From contig NZ_AVAQ01000012.1 in NCBI RefSeq assembly GCF_000463075.2, positions 334,836 through 398,835 on the forward strand: DNA of 64,000 nucleotides. Direction: 5' to 3'. The notes under the pieces are model-generated. The model did no database searches. It saw only the letters and a program-made list of their open reading frames with translations, and had not been told where the DNA came from. The first letter of the stretch is position 1. Each line of letters starts with the position of its first letter. Origin of the DNA: Lactiplantibacillus plantarum EGD-AQ4. Its GTDB lineage: Bacteria; Bacillota; Bacilli; Lactobacillales; Lactobacillaceae. Below are positions 35,475 through 44,446 of this stretch, piece after piece. Position numbers and translations under genes: made by a program.

Positions 35475-36965
35475 TCAATCATCCCCCGTCGTGGTTAATT
35501 TGATTCGTGGATCCACAATCGTCATCAAGATATCCCCTAGCAGAATTGAAAAGACTGCAATCGTCGTGAAAATAAAGACCAGACCAATCACGATTGGGTT
35601 ATTGTGCGCTAAAATCGCATCCGGTAACATCTTCCCCATCCCGGGCATTGCGAAGATCGTTTCAGTCATCGTCGCGCCACCAATCAGTCCGATAATCGAC
35701 CCGGGCAACCCTTGCACGATCGGCAACGAGGCGTTCTTAAAAATATGCTTGCGATAAATTTCGTTATCCGTCAGCCCTTTGACCTTAGCAAACTTAACGT
35801 AATCGGCAGACTGTTGGTCAATCATGTAACGCCGAAACCAGATGACCAGGCCGGAAACTGATAGTAGGCCTAGAATCAGGGTTGGCGAAACCCAGGATGC
35901 CAGAGCTCCCGCACCACTCGTTGGAAAGCTATCCGGCAAGTTGAAGACCGCACTGCCGAGGTAGCGAAAGGCGTAGATGAACGCCAAACTAGGTACCGCA
36001 ATGAGGGCGGTCACGATGCCCGTCCCCAGTTTGTCAAACCACTGACCTTTGTAGCGCGCCATCAAAATCGCCATGGGAATCGCAACCACATAAGCAATTA
36101 GTAACGCACCCAATCCAGCCTTGAAGGAAGTCCCAATCATCGACGGGTCTTGGTGTTGTTGTGAGACGGCCGTATAATTGTCGCCATATTGCGCTTTGAG
36201 CGCTGGATCCTGGCGTTTGACTGGCTGATACTGGCGCGTGTAAACGTCATCCGTACTGAATAACTTCTGACCATTAGCAAACTTATACTGATGAGTCACC
36301 GCTTCACCCTGATGACTGCCAATCACCTCTGTGACCCGTGTTCCCGCATAGGTCGGGTACGAAATCCCCAAATTCAGATGGATGAAATTTTCATGCAAGT
36401 ATGGAAACGCTGAATTGACATACAATTGATACTTATACCGCGTTCCAGACCCAATCAAGGCCCAGCCGACAATCGGATCATGACTGACTTTTAAATACCG
36501 GGGCAGCTTTGGATTAGCTGGATCATGCACCGCCCAAGGGGTATCGATCTGAATCAGGCCCGCATAGAACTTGGTCACCCGTTGCCACAGCGGTAACTCG
36601 CGGGTGGCATAATAGCTGCCGCTCTGCGGATACCGATGGAGCGTGTAGTGGTGCTGGCTAGTCCATTGACGCAGCCGCTCAGTATTGATGGCCGTATGGG
36701 CGGCGGTCACCGTGTGCCCCGGGCGACTGACTTGATTGATCAGTGACTTAGTATCCAGATAATCGATATAATTCATCTTGTCGTAGGCCGTATTCTTATA
36801 ATCGACGAGCTGGTCAGGGCTAGTGCTCAACTTACTGATCATCGGGTCGGCTTTAAAAATATCACGGCGCGGGACGAGTGAATAAATCATGATATAGGTC
36901 AGCGTCGTCACCAAGAAGATACTGAGCAACGACCGTAGCACGCGATAAAACAAGTATTTCTTCAC
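35475..36965 (-). CDS. oppB: Oligopeptide ABC transporter permease OppB (AmiC-like, long form)
   Basis: A 496-residue permease; ordinary OppB proteins are about 310. The extra ~190 residues form an extracytoplasmic insert after the first membrane helix (about residues 35-275), like pneumococcal AmiC. The core then shows six helices with the coupling loop DYVKFAKVKGLTDNEIYRKHIFKN near 400. GTG 36965 is chosen because AAGGAA is nine bases upstream. A weak terminator lies between oppA and this gene. Confidence 0.9.
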   Translation of the reverse strand: MKKYLFYRVLRSLLSIFLVTTLTYIMIYSLVPRRDIFKADPMISKLSTSPDQLVDYKNTAYDKMNYIDYLDTKSLINQVSRPGHTVTAAHTAINTERLRQWTSQHHYTLHRYPQSGSYYATRELPLWQRVTKFYAGLIQIDTPWAVHDPANPKLPRYLKVSHDPIVGWALIGSGTRYKYQLYVNSAFPYLHENFIHLNLGISYPTYAGTRVTEVIGSHQGEAVTHQYKFANGQKLFSTDDVYTRQYQPVKRQDPALKAQYGDNYTAVSQQHQDPSMIGTSFKAGLGALLIAYVVAIPMAILMARYKGQWFDKLGTGIVTALIAVPSLAFIYAFRYLGSAVFNLPDSFPTSGAGALASWVSPTLILGLLSVSGLVIWFRRYMIDQQSADYVKFAKVKGLTDNEIYRKHIFKNASLPIVQGLPGSIIGLIGGATMTETIFAMPGMGKMLPDAILAHNNPIVIGLVFIFTTIAVFSILLGDILMTIVDPRIKLTTTGDD

Positions 36966-37017
36966 TATTATCACTTCCTTGTGAATCGTCGAAATCGCTC
37001 GTAACTGTTAGATACAG

Positions 37018-37048
37018 AAAAAAGGCTAGTCCATTGCTAGCCCTCTTC
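37018..37048 (-). terminator. Intra-operon terminator between oppA and oppB
   Basis: On the minus strand GGCTAG pairs with CTAGCC around CAATGGA, followed by TTTTTT. A short stem right after oppA, probably letting some transcripts read through so that OppA is made in excess. Confidence 0.75.
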
Positions 37049-37067
37049 CCGCCGTGCAAGTGCCGAC

Positions 37068-39035
37068 TTAATTCGTCGCGGCCTCCTGCGCAATTTGTTT
37101 ACGCTTTGCAAGCCATTCAGCCTTCGCTTTTTTGGCTTCGGCTGTGGTGACTGGCTTCTTTTGAACCTTTAAGAACTTGTAACGACCATCACCAATCCCG
37201 GATGGTGCGTATGGTCCGCTGAGTGGTGCAACGCGACTGACGATTGCAGCAGCACCACCAGAGTTGACTGGAATCGTGATCCCACTGTTCAGTAACCACG
37301 CTTCAGCTTTCGCAAACGCCTTATAGCGGGCGGCAGTATCCGTGTTAATGGCTTCAGCTTTGTCCAATAACTTGCCGTATTCTTCCAGTCCAACTGCCTT
37401 GATGGCGGCGGCATTAGAAGCTGAGGAATCTGCTTTGGACATTGGATCCAAGCCCAAGGTGAACAATTCTGCCCCAGAAGTTGGATTGTAGATTTCCAGA
37501 TACGTTGATGGATCATCGTAATCTGGTGTCCAACCAGACGCATTGCTGAGGTCAAAGTCATCCGTCTTACCCGTTGTGGCGTTAAAGGTCGCAGCATTGA
37601 ACTTATCGTCACTCAGAAGTTGTAGATCAATGACCACATTTTGTTTACCCAACGTGGTCTCGACGGACTTCTTGAACGACTTAGCTTGATTCAAATTCAA
37701 GGACGCCTTTTCATCCACCGGTAAGTCGAGGTGGATTGGACCACTAACTCCTTGTGACTTCAATTCAGCCAGCGCCTTTGCCAGATACTTCTTCGCTTTA
37801 GCTGGTTGGTACGTGCCATCCTGACCATCCGCCAACTTGATATCGCTAAAGTCCGTATTTGCCACGTCTGCTTGCAGCTGCGTGCCGTAGTCCTTGCCAT
37901 TGATTGAAACAAAGGATGGTGGCGTGATTTCGTTCCGTAACCCCTTATTCGCGCCGATTTTCCCGTTAACTTGAGCGTTATAATTAGCTTTATTAAAGGC
38001 AAATTGAATCGCTAACCGGAAATTCTGATTCAAAATGGCCTTCCGGGTATCTAACTTTTGCTGTTCCGTCTTCTTGGAAGTGTAGTTATAAGACTGCCGA
38101 TTCAGGTTAAAAGTGAAATTAAAGACGCTTGAATCTTGACTTGTCCAGATAATATTATTCTTATTCTGCTTCAAAACCGTCTTGTAGCCGGCGGAACCTG
38201 GATAGACCCGAGCATAGCTGTAATTGCCCTTTTCAAACGACTTATAGAGCCCATCTGGATTACTCCCGTCGTCATAGGTCAGCGTAACGGTCTTCAAGTA
38301 GACATGTGATTTATCCCAGTAGTTGGGATTGGCCTTGTACTTCAAGACCGATTTCGAGGTGAAGTTAGCCAGAACGTACGGCCCGTTATACAAAATGCTA
38401 TCCGCAGATACTTTGCCAAAATCGGCCCCCTTTTGCTTTAAGAATTGCGCGTTGACTGGGTACATCACGCCGTACGTCAACTTGGAATTCCAGTACGTTT
38501 CAGGCTTGTTCAGCTTATATTGCACCGTATCGTCGTTCAACGCCTTCACACCGACCGTCGAAAAGTCCTTACTCTTACCTGTCACATACGCATTCAGCCC
38601 CTTGATACTATTCTGAACAACATATAACTGTTCGGATTTGGCCGCGACCGCGTGTTTAAGTCCCGTCACAAAATCTTGCGCTTTGACGGTCCCGTGTTGA
38701 TTGCCTTCGCTGTCGACCCATTTGACGCCCTTACGTAAGTGATACGTGTAGGTCTTACCGTCTTTGCTGACTGACCATGACTTTGCTAAGTCTCCCGTTA
38801 GCTTCCCATATGGATCTCGTTCTAGCAGTCCATCCTCGAAGTTCGAGACCACATCCGAGTTATTCTGCTTAGATGAAGCGGTATAATCAAAACTATCCGG
38901 GTCTAGCACATACACATAATTAAAATGGTTAGTTGCATCCTGCTTCTGGTCACTCGCCTTAGAGCTCCCACACCCTGCTAGCAATAGCGTTCCAGCAAAG
39001 AAGGTTGCTGCTAACCAACCCTTTTTTACTTTCAT
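37068..39035 (-). CDS. oppA: Oligopeptide-binding lipoprotein OppA
   Basis: A 655-residue extracytoplasmic solute-binding protein (SBP family 5). The signal peptide (MKVKKGWLAATFFAGTLLL) ends in the lipobox LAGC, so it is lipid-anchored. Family motif VSNFEDGLLERDPYGKLTGDLAKSWSV is near residue 60, with later stretches NGPYVLANF and RLAIQFAFNK. It is the first gene of oppABCDF and determines peptide range. ATG 39035 is chosen since the lipobox then lies at the usual distance; the reading upstream to 39113 is unlikely. Confidence 0.93.
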   Translation of the reverse strand: MKVKKGWLAATFFAGTLLLAGCGSSKASDQKQDATNHFNYVYVLDPDSFDYTASSKQNNSDVVSNFEDGLLERDPYGKLTGDLAKSWSVSKDGKTYTYHLRKGVKWVDSEGNQHGTVKAQDFVTGLKHAVAAKSEQLYVVQNSIKGLNAYVTGKSKDFSTVGVKALNDDTVQYKLNKPETYWNSKLTYGVMYPVNAQFLKQKGADFGKVSADSILYNGPYVLANFTSKSVLKYKANPNYWDKSHVYLKTVTLTYDDGSNPDGLYKSFEKGNYSYARVYPGSAGYKTVLKQNKNNIIWTSQDSSVFNFTFNLNRQSYNYTSKKTEQQKLDTRKAILNQNFRLAIQFAFNKANYNAQVNGKIGANKGLRNEITPPSFVSINGKDYGTQLQADVANTDFSDIKLADGQDGTYQPAKAKKYLAKALAELKSQGVSGPIHLDLPVDEKASLNLNQAKSFKKSVETTLGKQNVVIDLQLLSDDKFNAATFNATTGKTDDFDLSNASGWTPDYDDPSTYLEIYNPTSGAELFTLGLDPMSKADSSASNAAAIKAVGLEEYGKLLDKAEAINTDTAARYKAFAKAEAWLLNSGITIPVNSGGAAAIVSRVAPLSGPYAPSGIGDGRYKFLKVQKKPVTTAEAKKAKAEWLAKRKQIAQEAATN

Positions 39036-39097
39036 AAAAGTCCCCATCCCTTTTGTCCGATAATCCTTCGTTAGTGCAAAATCAGTTGGTGCTAAAT

Positions 39098-39127
39098 AAA
39101 ATACGTGTCGCAATCATAGGCGGTCAA
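39098..39127 (-). promoter_or_regulatory. oppA promoter
   Basis: Minus-strand TTGACC (39122-39127), an 18-base spacer and TATTTT (39098-39103), about 65 bases before the oppA start. Confidence 0.6.
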
Positions 39128-39417
39128 GCAAGTGATTTCAAGCTATTTTCTCATTATTTTCATAGCGTGTTTTCATTAACAAACTGGAATAATCCCGCTA
39201 AATCAAGATTTAAGTACAAAAATAATTTATTCTGGTCATCATTTAGTTGTAAATTTTCCAAACTAACCCGGATCTTTTCATGGCGCAACAATCGCTGGCC
39301 CCACCACCTGATCAGTTGCTAACTGACACCACGGATGAAAGCGGTTATAATAAAGTTAAATCATGTGTATTGCGCCCGTTAATTTGGCATGATCAAGAAA
39401 TACTAGTTCTCTTAAGG

Positions 39418-40258
39418 CCAAAAGCAGCCAGCTGAGACACGCTGGAAACAAGACGAGTTAGCGTAAACCTGCTTTATGGCTGCGTCCTACACCGGCTTCC
39501 GGGCATTTCTGACAACGCTGGAACGCGATGGACACAGATTTAAGCCGACAACCCACGTCTTAAATACTGGTCTTCCACTAACCAAGCCAAGAACGCTTGC
39601 TAAGTGGAATTTCATCGCTGAGCATTGTCAGAAACGCCCTCCAGCCGGGGATGATATTCGAAAGGCAGACATGTGCGGACTCAACTTTTGATGAACTGAT
39701 CGTTGATTATTGTTAGACAGTCAACTGTCAGACTAGCTGCCTGTAATGGCTTTGCTAGTGTTTTGGCCTTGAATCATCAGAATCATGGATACTGTCAGAA
39801 ATTTTCTGACTTGCCTAATATGATAGGTCTTAAATTCCAAACAAATGGCAATTCTATCGACTTAGCCTTCTATGTTCAAGACTAGTTGTTATCAGGATTA
39901 GGAAGTAAACTTCAGATCATCTCGTCGCCATTAAAATACCGCAAGTGATCATTAATGTTGTCTCAAAGATTGCTGAAGGATTAGATTCGTAATATTCAAT
40001 GGCCAATTGTACCCAGATAGGTGGCCGTTCATCTGCCATTCGAGCGGCTTCCCGACTGTAGGGGCTGGCTGACGATGCTCAAGGGCGAAATTCTTCTTGT
40101 CCGGGTGGTCTTCCCGGGCTAGAAGAAGACTCGTATTTGAAATTGCGCAGCGGGTTTCTGCGTGAGTTCAAATCGATGTCCGCCCTGTTCCAGCGTTGTC
40201 AGCCGGCCCCGGAAGTTGGAATAAGACGATCACCGGCTGACGAACAGGAAACCAACTC
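39418..40258 (-). repeat. Structured 0.85-kb repeat, copy R2
   Basis: Inverted, diverged copy of R1, so the two flank 28.24-39.42 kb. Element Y lies on the plus strand (39506-39634): TTTCTGACAA/TTGTCAGAAA, then GCGATG/CATCGC, then arms ATTTAAG/CTTAAAT and TTCCACT/AGTGGAA. Element X lies on the minus strand (about 40068-40217) and is almost the same as X of R1. Ends carry the CCAGC/GCTGG hairpin (39427-39446). The remaining parts of 39128-40332 hold only AT-rich intergenic sequence and a promoter for the next gene. No transposase. Confidence 0.75.
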
Positions 40259-40332
40259 AATATTTTTCAATCATCATTAACGCAGGATAATAACAAGCGC
40301 AATACGTTAAAATACTAATCGAGGTAATCAAT

Positions 40333-41115
40333 ATGGAACACAATCGGGTCTTGCGATTAGAACATGGCATTAATTTTCGCGAACTAGGCGGGTATGAGAC
40401 GACCGCTGGCCAAACGATCAAGTGGCAGAAGCTCCTCCGCTGTGGGGGGATGTCGTTGCTAACTGACCATGATCTGGCTTATTTGGATGACTACGGGCTG
40501 CGTTACGACATCGACTTACGGCAAGCTAATGAGGCTGAGATGTCGCCAGACCGGTATCCTCGTAAAACAAAATATATCAATACATCCGTCTATCCGTTTA
40601 CAGATAATCGTCGGTTTGACCGACGACTGAAACGCCTGATCAAGCGAATGGTCATCGATGACTCATTTAACGCGCAAACTTATGCGCAGATGATCACAGA
40701 TTCACACGCGGTAAAAGTCTGGCAAAACTTGTTCACCACGCTACTGGCCAATGACCAGCCGGACCAATCCGTGCTCTTTCACTGTGCTGCTGGTAAAGAC
40801 CGGACTGGAGTGGCTGGTGCCCTTATCATGACGGCTTTAGACGTCCCCCGCGAGACGATCATGCAAGACTATCTCCTGACAAACGCCGTCTTTATGGCTG
40901 CGGACAGTATGGACACCGCGACGATCATTACCAAAGCCAACAAGGGCGACCTGGCGAGCCAATTTAACGTCGCCATGGCCGTTGAAGCCGACAATATGAA
41001 GATGGTCTTTCGAGTCTTCGATGATTTATACGGCGATGGCCTCGGCTACTTGCGACAGGTATTGGGACTCTCCGTCGCCGATATTAACGATTTACGGCGC
41101 CTATATTTGGATTAA
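40333..41115 (+). CDS. Tyrosine/serine protein phosphatase (dual-specificity type)
   Basis: A 260-residue phosphatase. The P-loop is VLFHCAAGKDRTGVAG (HCxxGxxRT) near residue 150, with NFRELGGY near the N-terminus, the usual start of the Y-phosphatase-3 family (IphP-like and phosphoinositide phosphatases). LRYDIDLRQANEAEMSPD holds the family LRS/DLR element. It probably removes phosphate from Tyr, Ser or lipids; the target is unknown. GAGG precedes the ATG. It ends at a bidirectional terminator shared with cls. Confidence 0.88.
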   Translation: MEHNRVLRLEHGINFRELGGYETTAGQTIKWQKLLRCGGMSLLTDHDLAYLDDYGLRYDIDLRQANEAEMSPDRYPRKTKYINTSVYPFTDNRRFDRRLKRLIKRMVIDDSFNAQTYAQMITDSHAVKVWQNLFTTLLANDQPDQSVLFHCAAGKDRTGVAGALIMTALDVPRETIMQDYLLTNAVFMAADSMDTATIITKANKGDLASQFNVAMAVEADNMKMVFRVFDDLYGDGLGYLRQVLGLSVADINDLRRLYLD

Positions 41116-41123
41116 ATGCAGAC

Positions 41124-41174
41124 TAAAAAGGCTGACTTCGAAGTTTTTAATTTCGAAGTCAGCCTTTTTAAAAT
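41124..41174. terminator. Bidirectional terminator between phosphatase and cls
   Basis: AAAAAGGCTGACTTCGAA pairs with TTCGAAGTCAGCCTTTTT; A and T tracts on both sides serve the convergent genes. Confidence 0.9.
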
Positions 41175-42622
41175 TATAAGATTGGGGACAAGAGTCGCGA
41201 GAACGTCTGCTTGAACTTCAACCACCAGGACTGATTCTTAAAGTCCTGAGCGGTGATTAAGCTACTGAGTTTTTGATCATCCAAGAAGATACGCTCCAAC
41301 TCTTGAGCAAGGTCAACGTCGTACAAGAAGGCGTTGACCTCAAAGTTCAACTTGAAACTCCGGAAGTCCAGATTGGCGGACCCGACCGAGGCGACTTGCC
41401 CGTCAATGACGATGGTCTTGGCATGGATAAATCCATTATTATAATAATAAATTTTCACACCAGCATCCGCGAGCTCACGCGCATAATACTGTGTCGCACG
41501 GTAGACAAACGCATGATCAGGCTTATCCGGCACCATGATTCGAACATCGACACCCGACATTGCGGCGATTTTAATCGCATCGAGTACCGAATCATCTGGA
41601 ATCAAATACGGCGACTGAATCCATAAGCGGTGCTGCGCCGTCATAATCATTTTGATATAGCCAAGCTTGATTTGTTGTCCATCACTATCCGGACCACTTG
41701 AAACGATTTGTAGCGACGTATTCCCTTTCACCCGAATCACTGGGAACATGTTCACGTCGGGCACAATCCGGTGGTCAGGGTCGGTCGCGTTCCAATCGCG
41801 GATGAACCGTTCCTGCAATTCGAAGACGCCAGAACCCACGATGCGCAGATGCGTATCGCGCCAATAGCCGAATTTCTTACTACGGCCCAGATACTGGTCA
41901 CCAACGTTAAACCCACCAACATAGCCGACCCGGCCATCCGTCACCACGATTTTACGGTGATCGCGGAAGTTCAGTCGAAAGTCTAAGACGGCAGAATGAG
42001 CTCCCAGGAATGGACGGGCATGGCCGCCAAGTTCTTCTAAATGTTTAAAGAAACTACGGAACGTTCCCATTGACCCCCACGGATCATAGAGTACCCGAAC
42101 GTCGACACCTTGGGCAGCTTTGCGTTCCAGCAAGTGCAACAACTCATTTCCGATTTGGTCGTTGTAAAAAGTGTAATACTCAATATGAATGTGGTTCTTA
42201 GCCGCCTCAATATCTTGAAACATCGCGTGAAACTTCTCGTGACCATCCGTATAAATTTTGACCCGATTTTTCCGACTCAGCAACGCGCCATCTGAGTTCA
42301 AAAACAAACTGACCATTCCCCGTACGGAACTTGTTACGGCATCCGCCGGCATCAACTCGGTCCCCAGCGCTTCTCGTTGCCGCTGGATCATTTGCTCCAG
42401 TCGAATTTGAGTCTCCTTCCGCAACCGAAACAGCCGATTCTTCGGCAATTTCCGGCCAACAAAGGCGTACGCAATGAACCCGACAACTGGCAATAGAATC
42501 AACACTAAAAGCCAAGCCCACGTCGCGGCAATATCGCGATCCCCGTCCCGAAAAACGGTGATAAAAGCTGCGGCCGCGTTTATAATAATAATCGTATATA
42601 AGATTGGCTGAATATATTGCAA
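41174..42622 (-). CDS. cls: Cardiolipin synthase
   Basis: A 482-residue phospholipase D-family enzyme that condenses phosphatidylglycerol into cardiolipin. Two N-terminal membrane helices (PLDc_N), then a first HKD-type motif FRDHRKIVVTDGRVGYVGG near residue 225 and a second FIHAKTIVIDGQVASVGSANLD near 400. Length fits the family. The TTG at 42622 has AGGTGG nine bases upstream; a GTG three codons earlier touches that site. It ends in a bidirectional terminator. Confidence 0.92.
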   Translation of the reverse strand: MQYIQPILYTIIIINAAAAFITVFRDGDRDIAATWAWLLVLILLPVVGFIAYAFVGRKLPKNRLFRLRKETQIRLEQMIQRQREALGTELMPADAVTSSVRGMVSLFLNSDGALLSRKNRVKIYTDGHEKFHAMFQDIEAAKNHIHIEYYTFYNDQIGNELLHLLERKAAQGVDVRVLYDPWGSMGTFRSFFKHLEELGGHARPFLGAHSAVLDFRLNFRDHRKIVVTDGRVGYVGGFNVGDQYLGRSKKFGYWRDTHLRIVGSGVFELQERFIRDWNATDPDHRIVPDVNMFPVIRVKGNTSLQIVSSGPDSDGQQIKLGYIKMIMTAQHRLWIQSPYLIPDDSVLDAIKIAAMSGVDVRIMVPDKPDHAFVYRATQYYARELADAGVKIYYYNNGFIHAKTIVIDGQVASVGSANLDFRSFKLNFEVNAFLYDVDLAQELERIFLDDQKLSSLITAQDFKNQSWWLKFKQTFSRLLSPIL

Positions 42623-42757
42623 TGGAGGCACCCACCTAAATTTTTTATGATGGTTTTATTTTACCGCAGTTGGTAGTAAGATAATAATCTTTTGCGAATG
42701 TTATTTTTGCAATTACCCTTCAAAAAGCTAATAATTACGATTAAGGAGGACTGTTCA

Positions 42758-42907
42758 ATGCTTGGAATGCTTGGAATCCACGGTCTCGGCCCGATTCGCA
42801 TGTTTCATTTGACCGAACACATTGCGGGTCCCCGCGCAGCTGTTGGTATTTTACTAATTATTATTTTATTAGCCGTCGTTTACCGCTACTATCGCCGACA
42901 TCGCTAA
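42758..42907 (+). CDS. Small single-pass membrane protein, 49 aa
   Basis: Not recognised. A 49-residue peptide with one hydrophobic helix (AAVGILLIIILLAVVYRYY) and a basic RRHR end, which puts the C-terminus in the cytoplasm. A full AAGGAGG stands eight bases before the ATG and a terminator follows directly, so it is a well-defined small gene. It is divergent from cls. Such peptides often modulate a larger membrane protein, but no partner is apparent. Confidence 0.65.
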   Translation: MLGMLGIHGLGPIRMFHLTEHIAGPRAAVGILLIIILLAVVYRYYRRHR

Positions 42908-42921
42908 TAAACTGAACTTGT

Positions 42922-42956
42922 GGAGCGGCTAGTCGTGTGACTGGTCGCTTTTTTGT
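42922..42956 (+). terminator. Terminator after the small membrane protein
   Basis: GAGCGGCTAGTC pairs with GACTGGTCGC around GTGT, followed by TTTTTT. Confidence 0.8.
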
Positions 42957-43152
42957 TGATCTCCCGTTGTTCAAATAAAAGTGTGTCCGCCGATGTTGAC
43001 CAGGACAACTTGATAAAATCAAAAGTTAGCGACTCGCTTTAATGTGGTTGAATCGCTGCCTAATTTGTAACGATCCTCGCGAATACAGTTGAGGTAGTTG
43101 TCGCTCATTTTGAGGCCTTTTCCTGTCAGCATCTTACATCCGTAACCATTGA

Positions 43153-43623
43153 CTACGGAGCCGATAATTTACGCACAGACAGCTCATTTAGATTCTGGAC
43201 ATAAATCGAGCGGGAAGAAGTACTGGATGCCTGATTGGTATCGAGATAAACTTCTCCCGTCCAATGCTTGATTTTCTTAGTTGGCGGTCTGACGATGACA
43301 CGGTAGACGATTGGGCAGTTTTTGAGTGTCAGCTTGTTTTGCGGTAGCGAAAAGAACTGCAGATACTTCTTGCTTGCCGTTAACGTTTTATTGGTTGCAA
43401 ACGTGCATTCATACCAATCGCTGACACTAAAAGAACCCGAGTTGACTTTGTACATGGTGTTTCTCGGCACCCGTGTGCGATATGGATTGCTTTTCAGCAT
43501 CGCGGTTACTGCCGTCCTTGCTTGGTGGAGACCATGAACGTACCGATACACACGAAAGCCGACAATCAAACAAATCAAAATAAAAACGCCCACAACGATT
43601 TTTACTTTATGCGCTGAAAACAT
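43153..43623 (-). CDS. Membrane-anchored extracellular protein, 156 aa
   Basis: Not recognised. One N-terminal membrane helix (VKIVVGVFILICLIVGFRVY), then a ~125-residue outside domain with many Ser, Thr and Tyr residues and two cysteines (YECTF and KNCPI) that could form a disulfide. It looks like an anchored surface protein. Two short frames with overlapping or nearly touching ends precede it on the same strand (43626-43757 and 43754-43942), which suggests a small translationally coupled cluster. Base composition is more AT-rich than in nearby housekeeping genes. Confidence 0.6.
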   Translation of the reverse strand: MFSAHKVKIVVGVFILICLIVGFRVYRYVHGLHQARTAVTAMLKSNPYRTRVPRNTMYKVNSGSFSVSDWYECTFATNKTLTASKKYLQFFSLPQNKLTLKNCPIVYRVIVRPPTKKIKHWTGEVYLDTNQASSTSSRSIYVQNLNELSVRKLSAP

Positions 43624-43625
43624 GG

Positions 43626-43757
43626 CTATGACCTGCCAATTTCGTAAAATAAGTTCGACAATGTTGTCGATGTGATGAACGAACAGGGATCATCAGCGGG
43701 GCTCCCTAATGATCTCATGGTTGTAAGCAGCTTTGAAGATTGACTAAAATTCATCAT
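43626..43757 (-). CDS. Possible small coupled ORF, 43 aa
   Basis: ATGATG at 43757 is preceded by AAGGGGGAG and overlaps the stop codon of the upstream frame (ATGATGA). The product (MMNFSQSSKLLTTM and so on, ending FYEIGRS) has no known motif or membrane helix. Its stop lies two bases before the 43623 gene start, so it could couple translation of that gene. It may be only a translated leader. Confidence 0.35.
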   Translation of the reverse strand: MMNFSQSSKLLTTMRSLGSPADDPCSFITSTTLSNLFYEIGRS

Positions 43758-43942
43758 GTCTCCCCCTTAAATACAACAAACATAGCAAACCCCCAATCCA
43801 TTGTCACTAAATAATAACGATTGGCCGCATTCGTTGGTGGCAAAGTCGCAATCAATTTGATATTCGAAATAAGTGAATTTATGTCGATAACTGCGTTGAG
43901 AGTGGATACTGCAGTCCCATTTGAATGATAACTGGATATCAA
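43754..43942 (-). CDS. Possible short or decayed ORF, up to 62 aa
   Basis: A frame with a reasonable protein-like C-terminal half (NSLISNIKLIATLPPTNAANRYYLVT, then DWGFAMFVVFKGET), ending in a stop that overlaps the next small ORF. It has no good start codon or ribosome site, and another frame upstream (KKTAFDIQLSFKW) also looks coding, so it may be a frameshifted remnant of a longer gene. Confidence 0.25.
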   Translation of the reverse strand: MISSYHSNGTAVSTLNAVIDINSLISNIKLIATLPPTNAANRYYLVTMDWGFAMFVVFKGET

Positions 43943-44446
43943 ATGCTGTTTTCTTCGGGTACAAAAAATTAATTTCTGAATTTAATTAATCCAAATATTG
44001 CCAGAATAATCATAATCCCATTTTATACATGGAAACGATCGCAATAACATGCTTTAAAAGCAAGATTCAGACGACACAGCATGCACGCCCTTGAAGTTCC
44101 TTTTTCGCAACTAGACTGAACGACCGATAATCAACCGCGCCAAAAATATCCTTATTTCAATAAATGACCACTAACAGTCCCAACTAAAGGTAAGTTAACC
44201 GTCAGAAACACCATCCCAAACGCACGCGCAGGATCACCGGTTTAATCAACGTCACAAGCCGCGGCTAATTAATCACGATTAGTCAGACAATCCTCGTGCA
44301 GCTATCAGAGATTGCGGCATTAGGTTCAATTATCTGATTTTTAGTTACTATCTCCTATCACAAAAATTATTTTAGTCAGATTAACCATCGCAACTTTATC
44401 AAAACCAATTAAACTTAAGCCATCACATCGAAATGGGGCGATGATT
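43943..44446. other. AT-rich intergenic stretch
   Basis: About 500 bases upstream of the permease gene. I see no open frame, T-box or clear hairpin; only promoter-like AT runs. Confidence 0.4.

Noticed and set aside
28236..39417. Composite transposon bounded by R1 and R2
   Set aside because: The enclosed genes are core purine and peptide-transport genes and no transposase or target duplication was seen.
39476..39691. Open frame of 71 codons inside repeat R2
   Set aside because: Lies within the folded element Y; substitutions between copies follow base pairing, not codons.
42960..43150. Possible gene between the small membrane protein terminator and 43153
   Set aside because: No open frame with a start and ribosome site on either strand.
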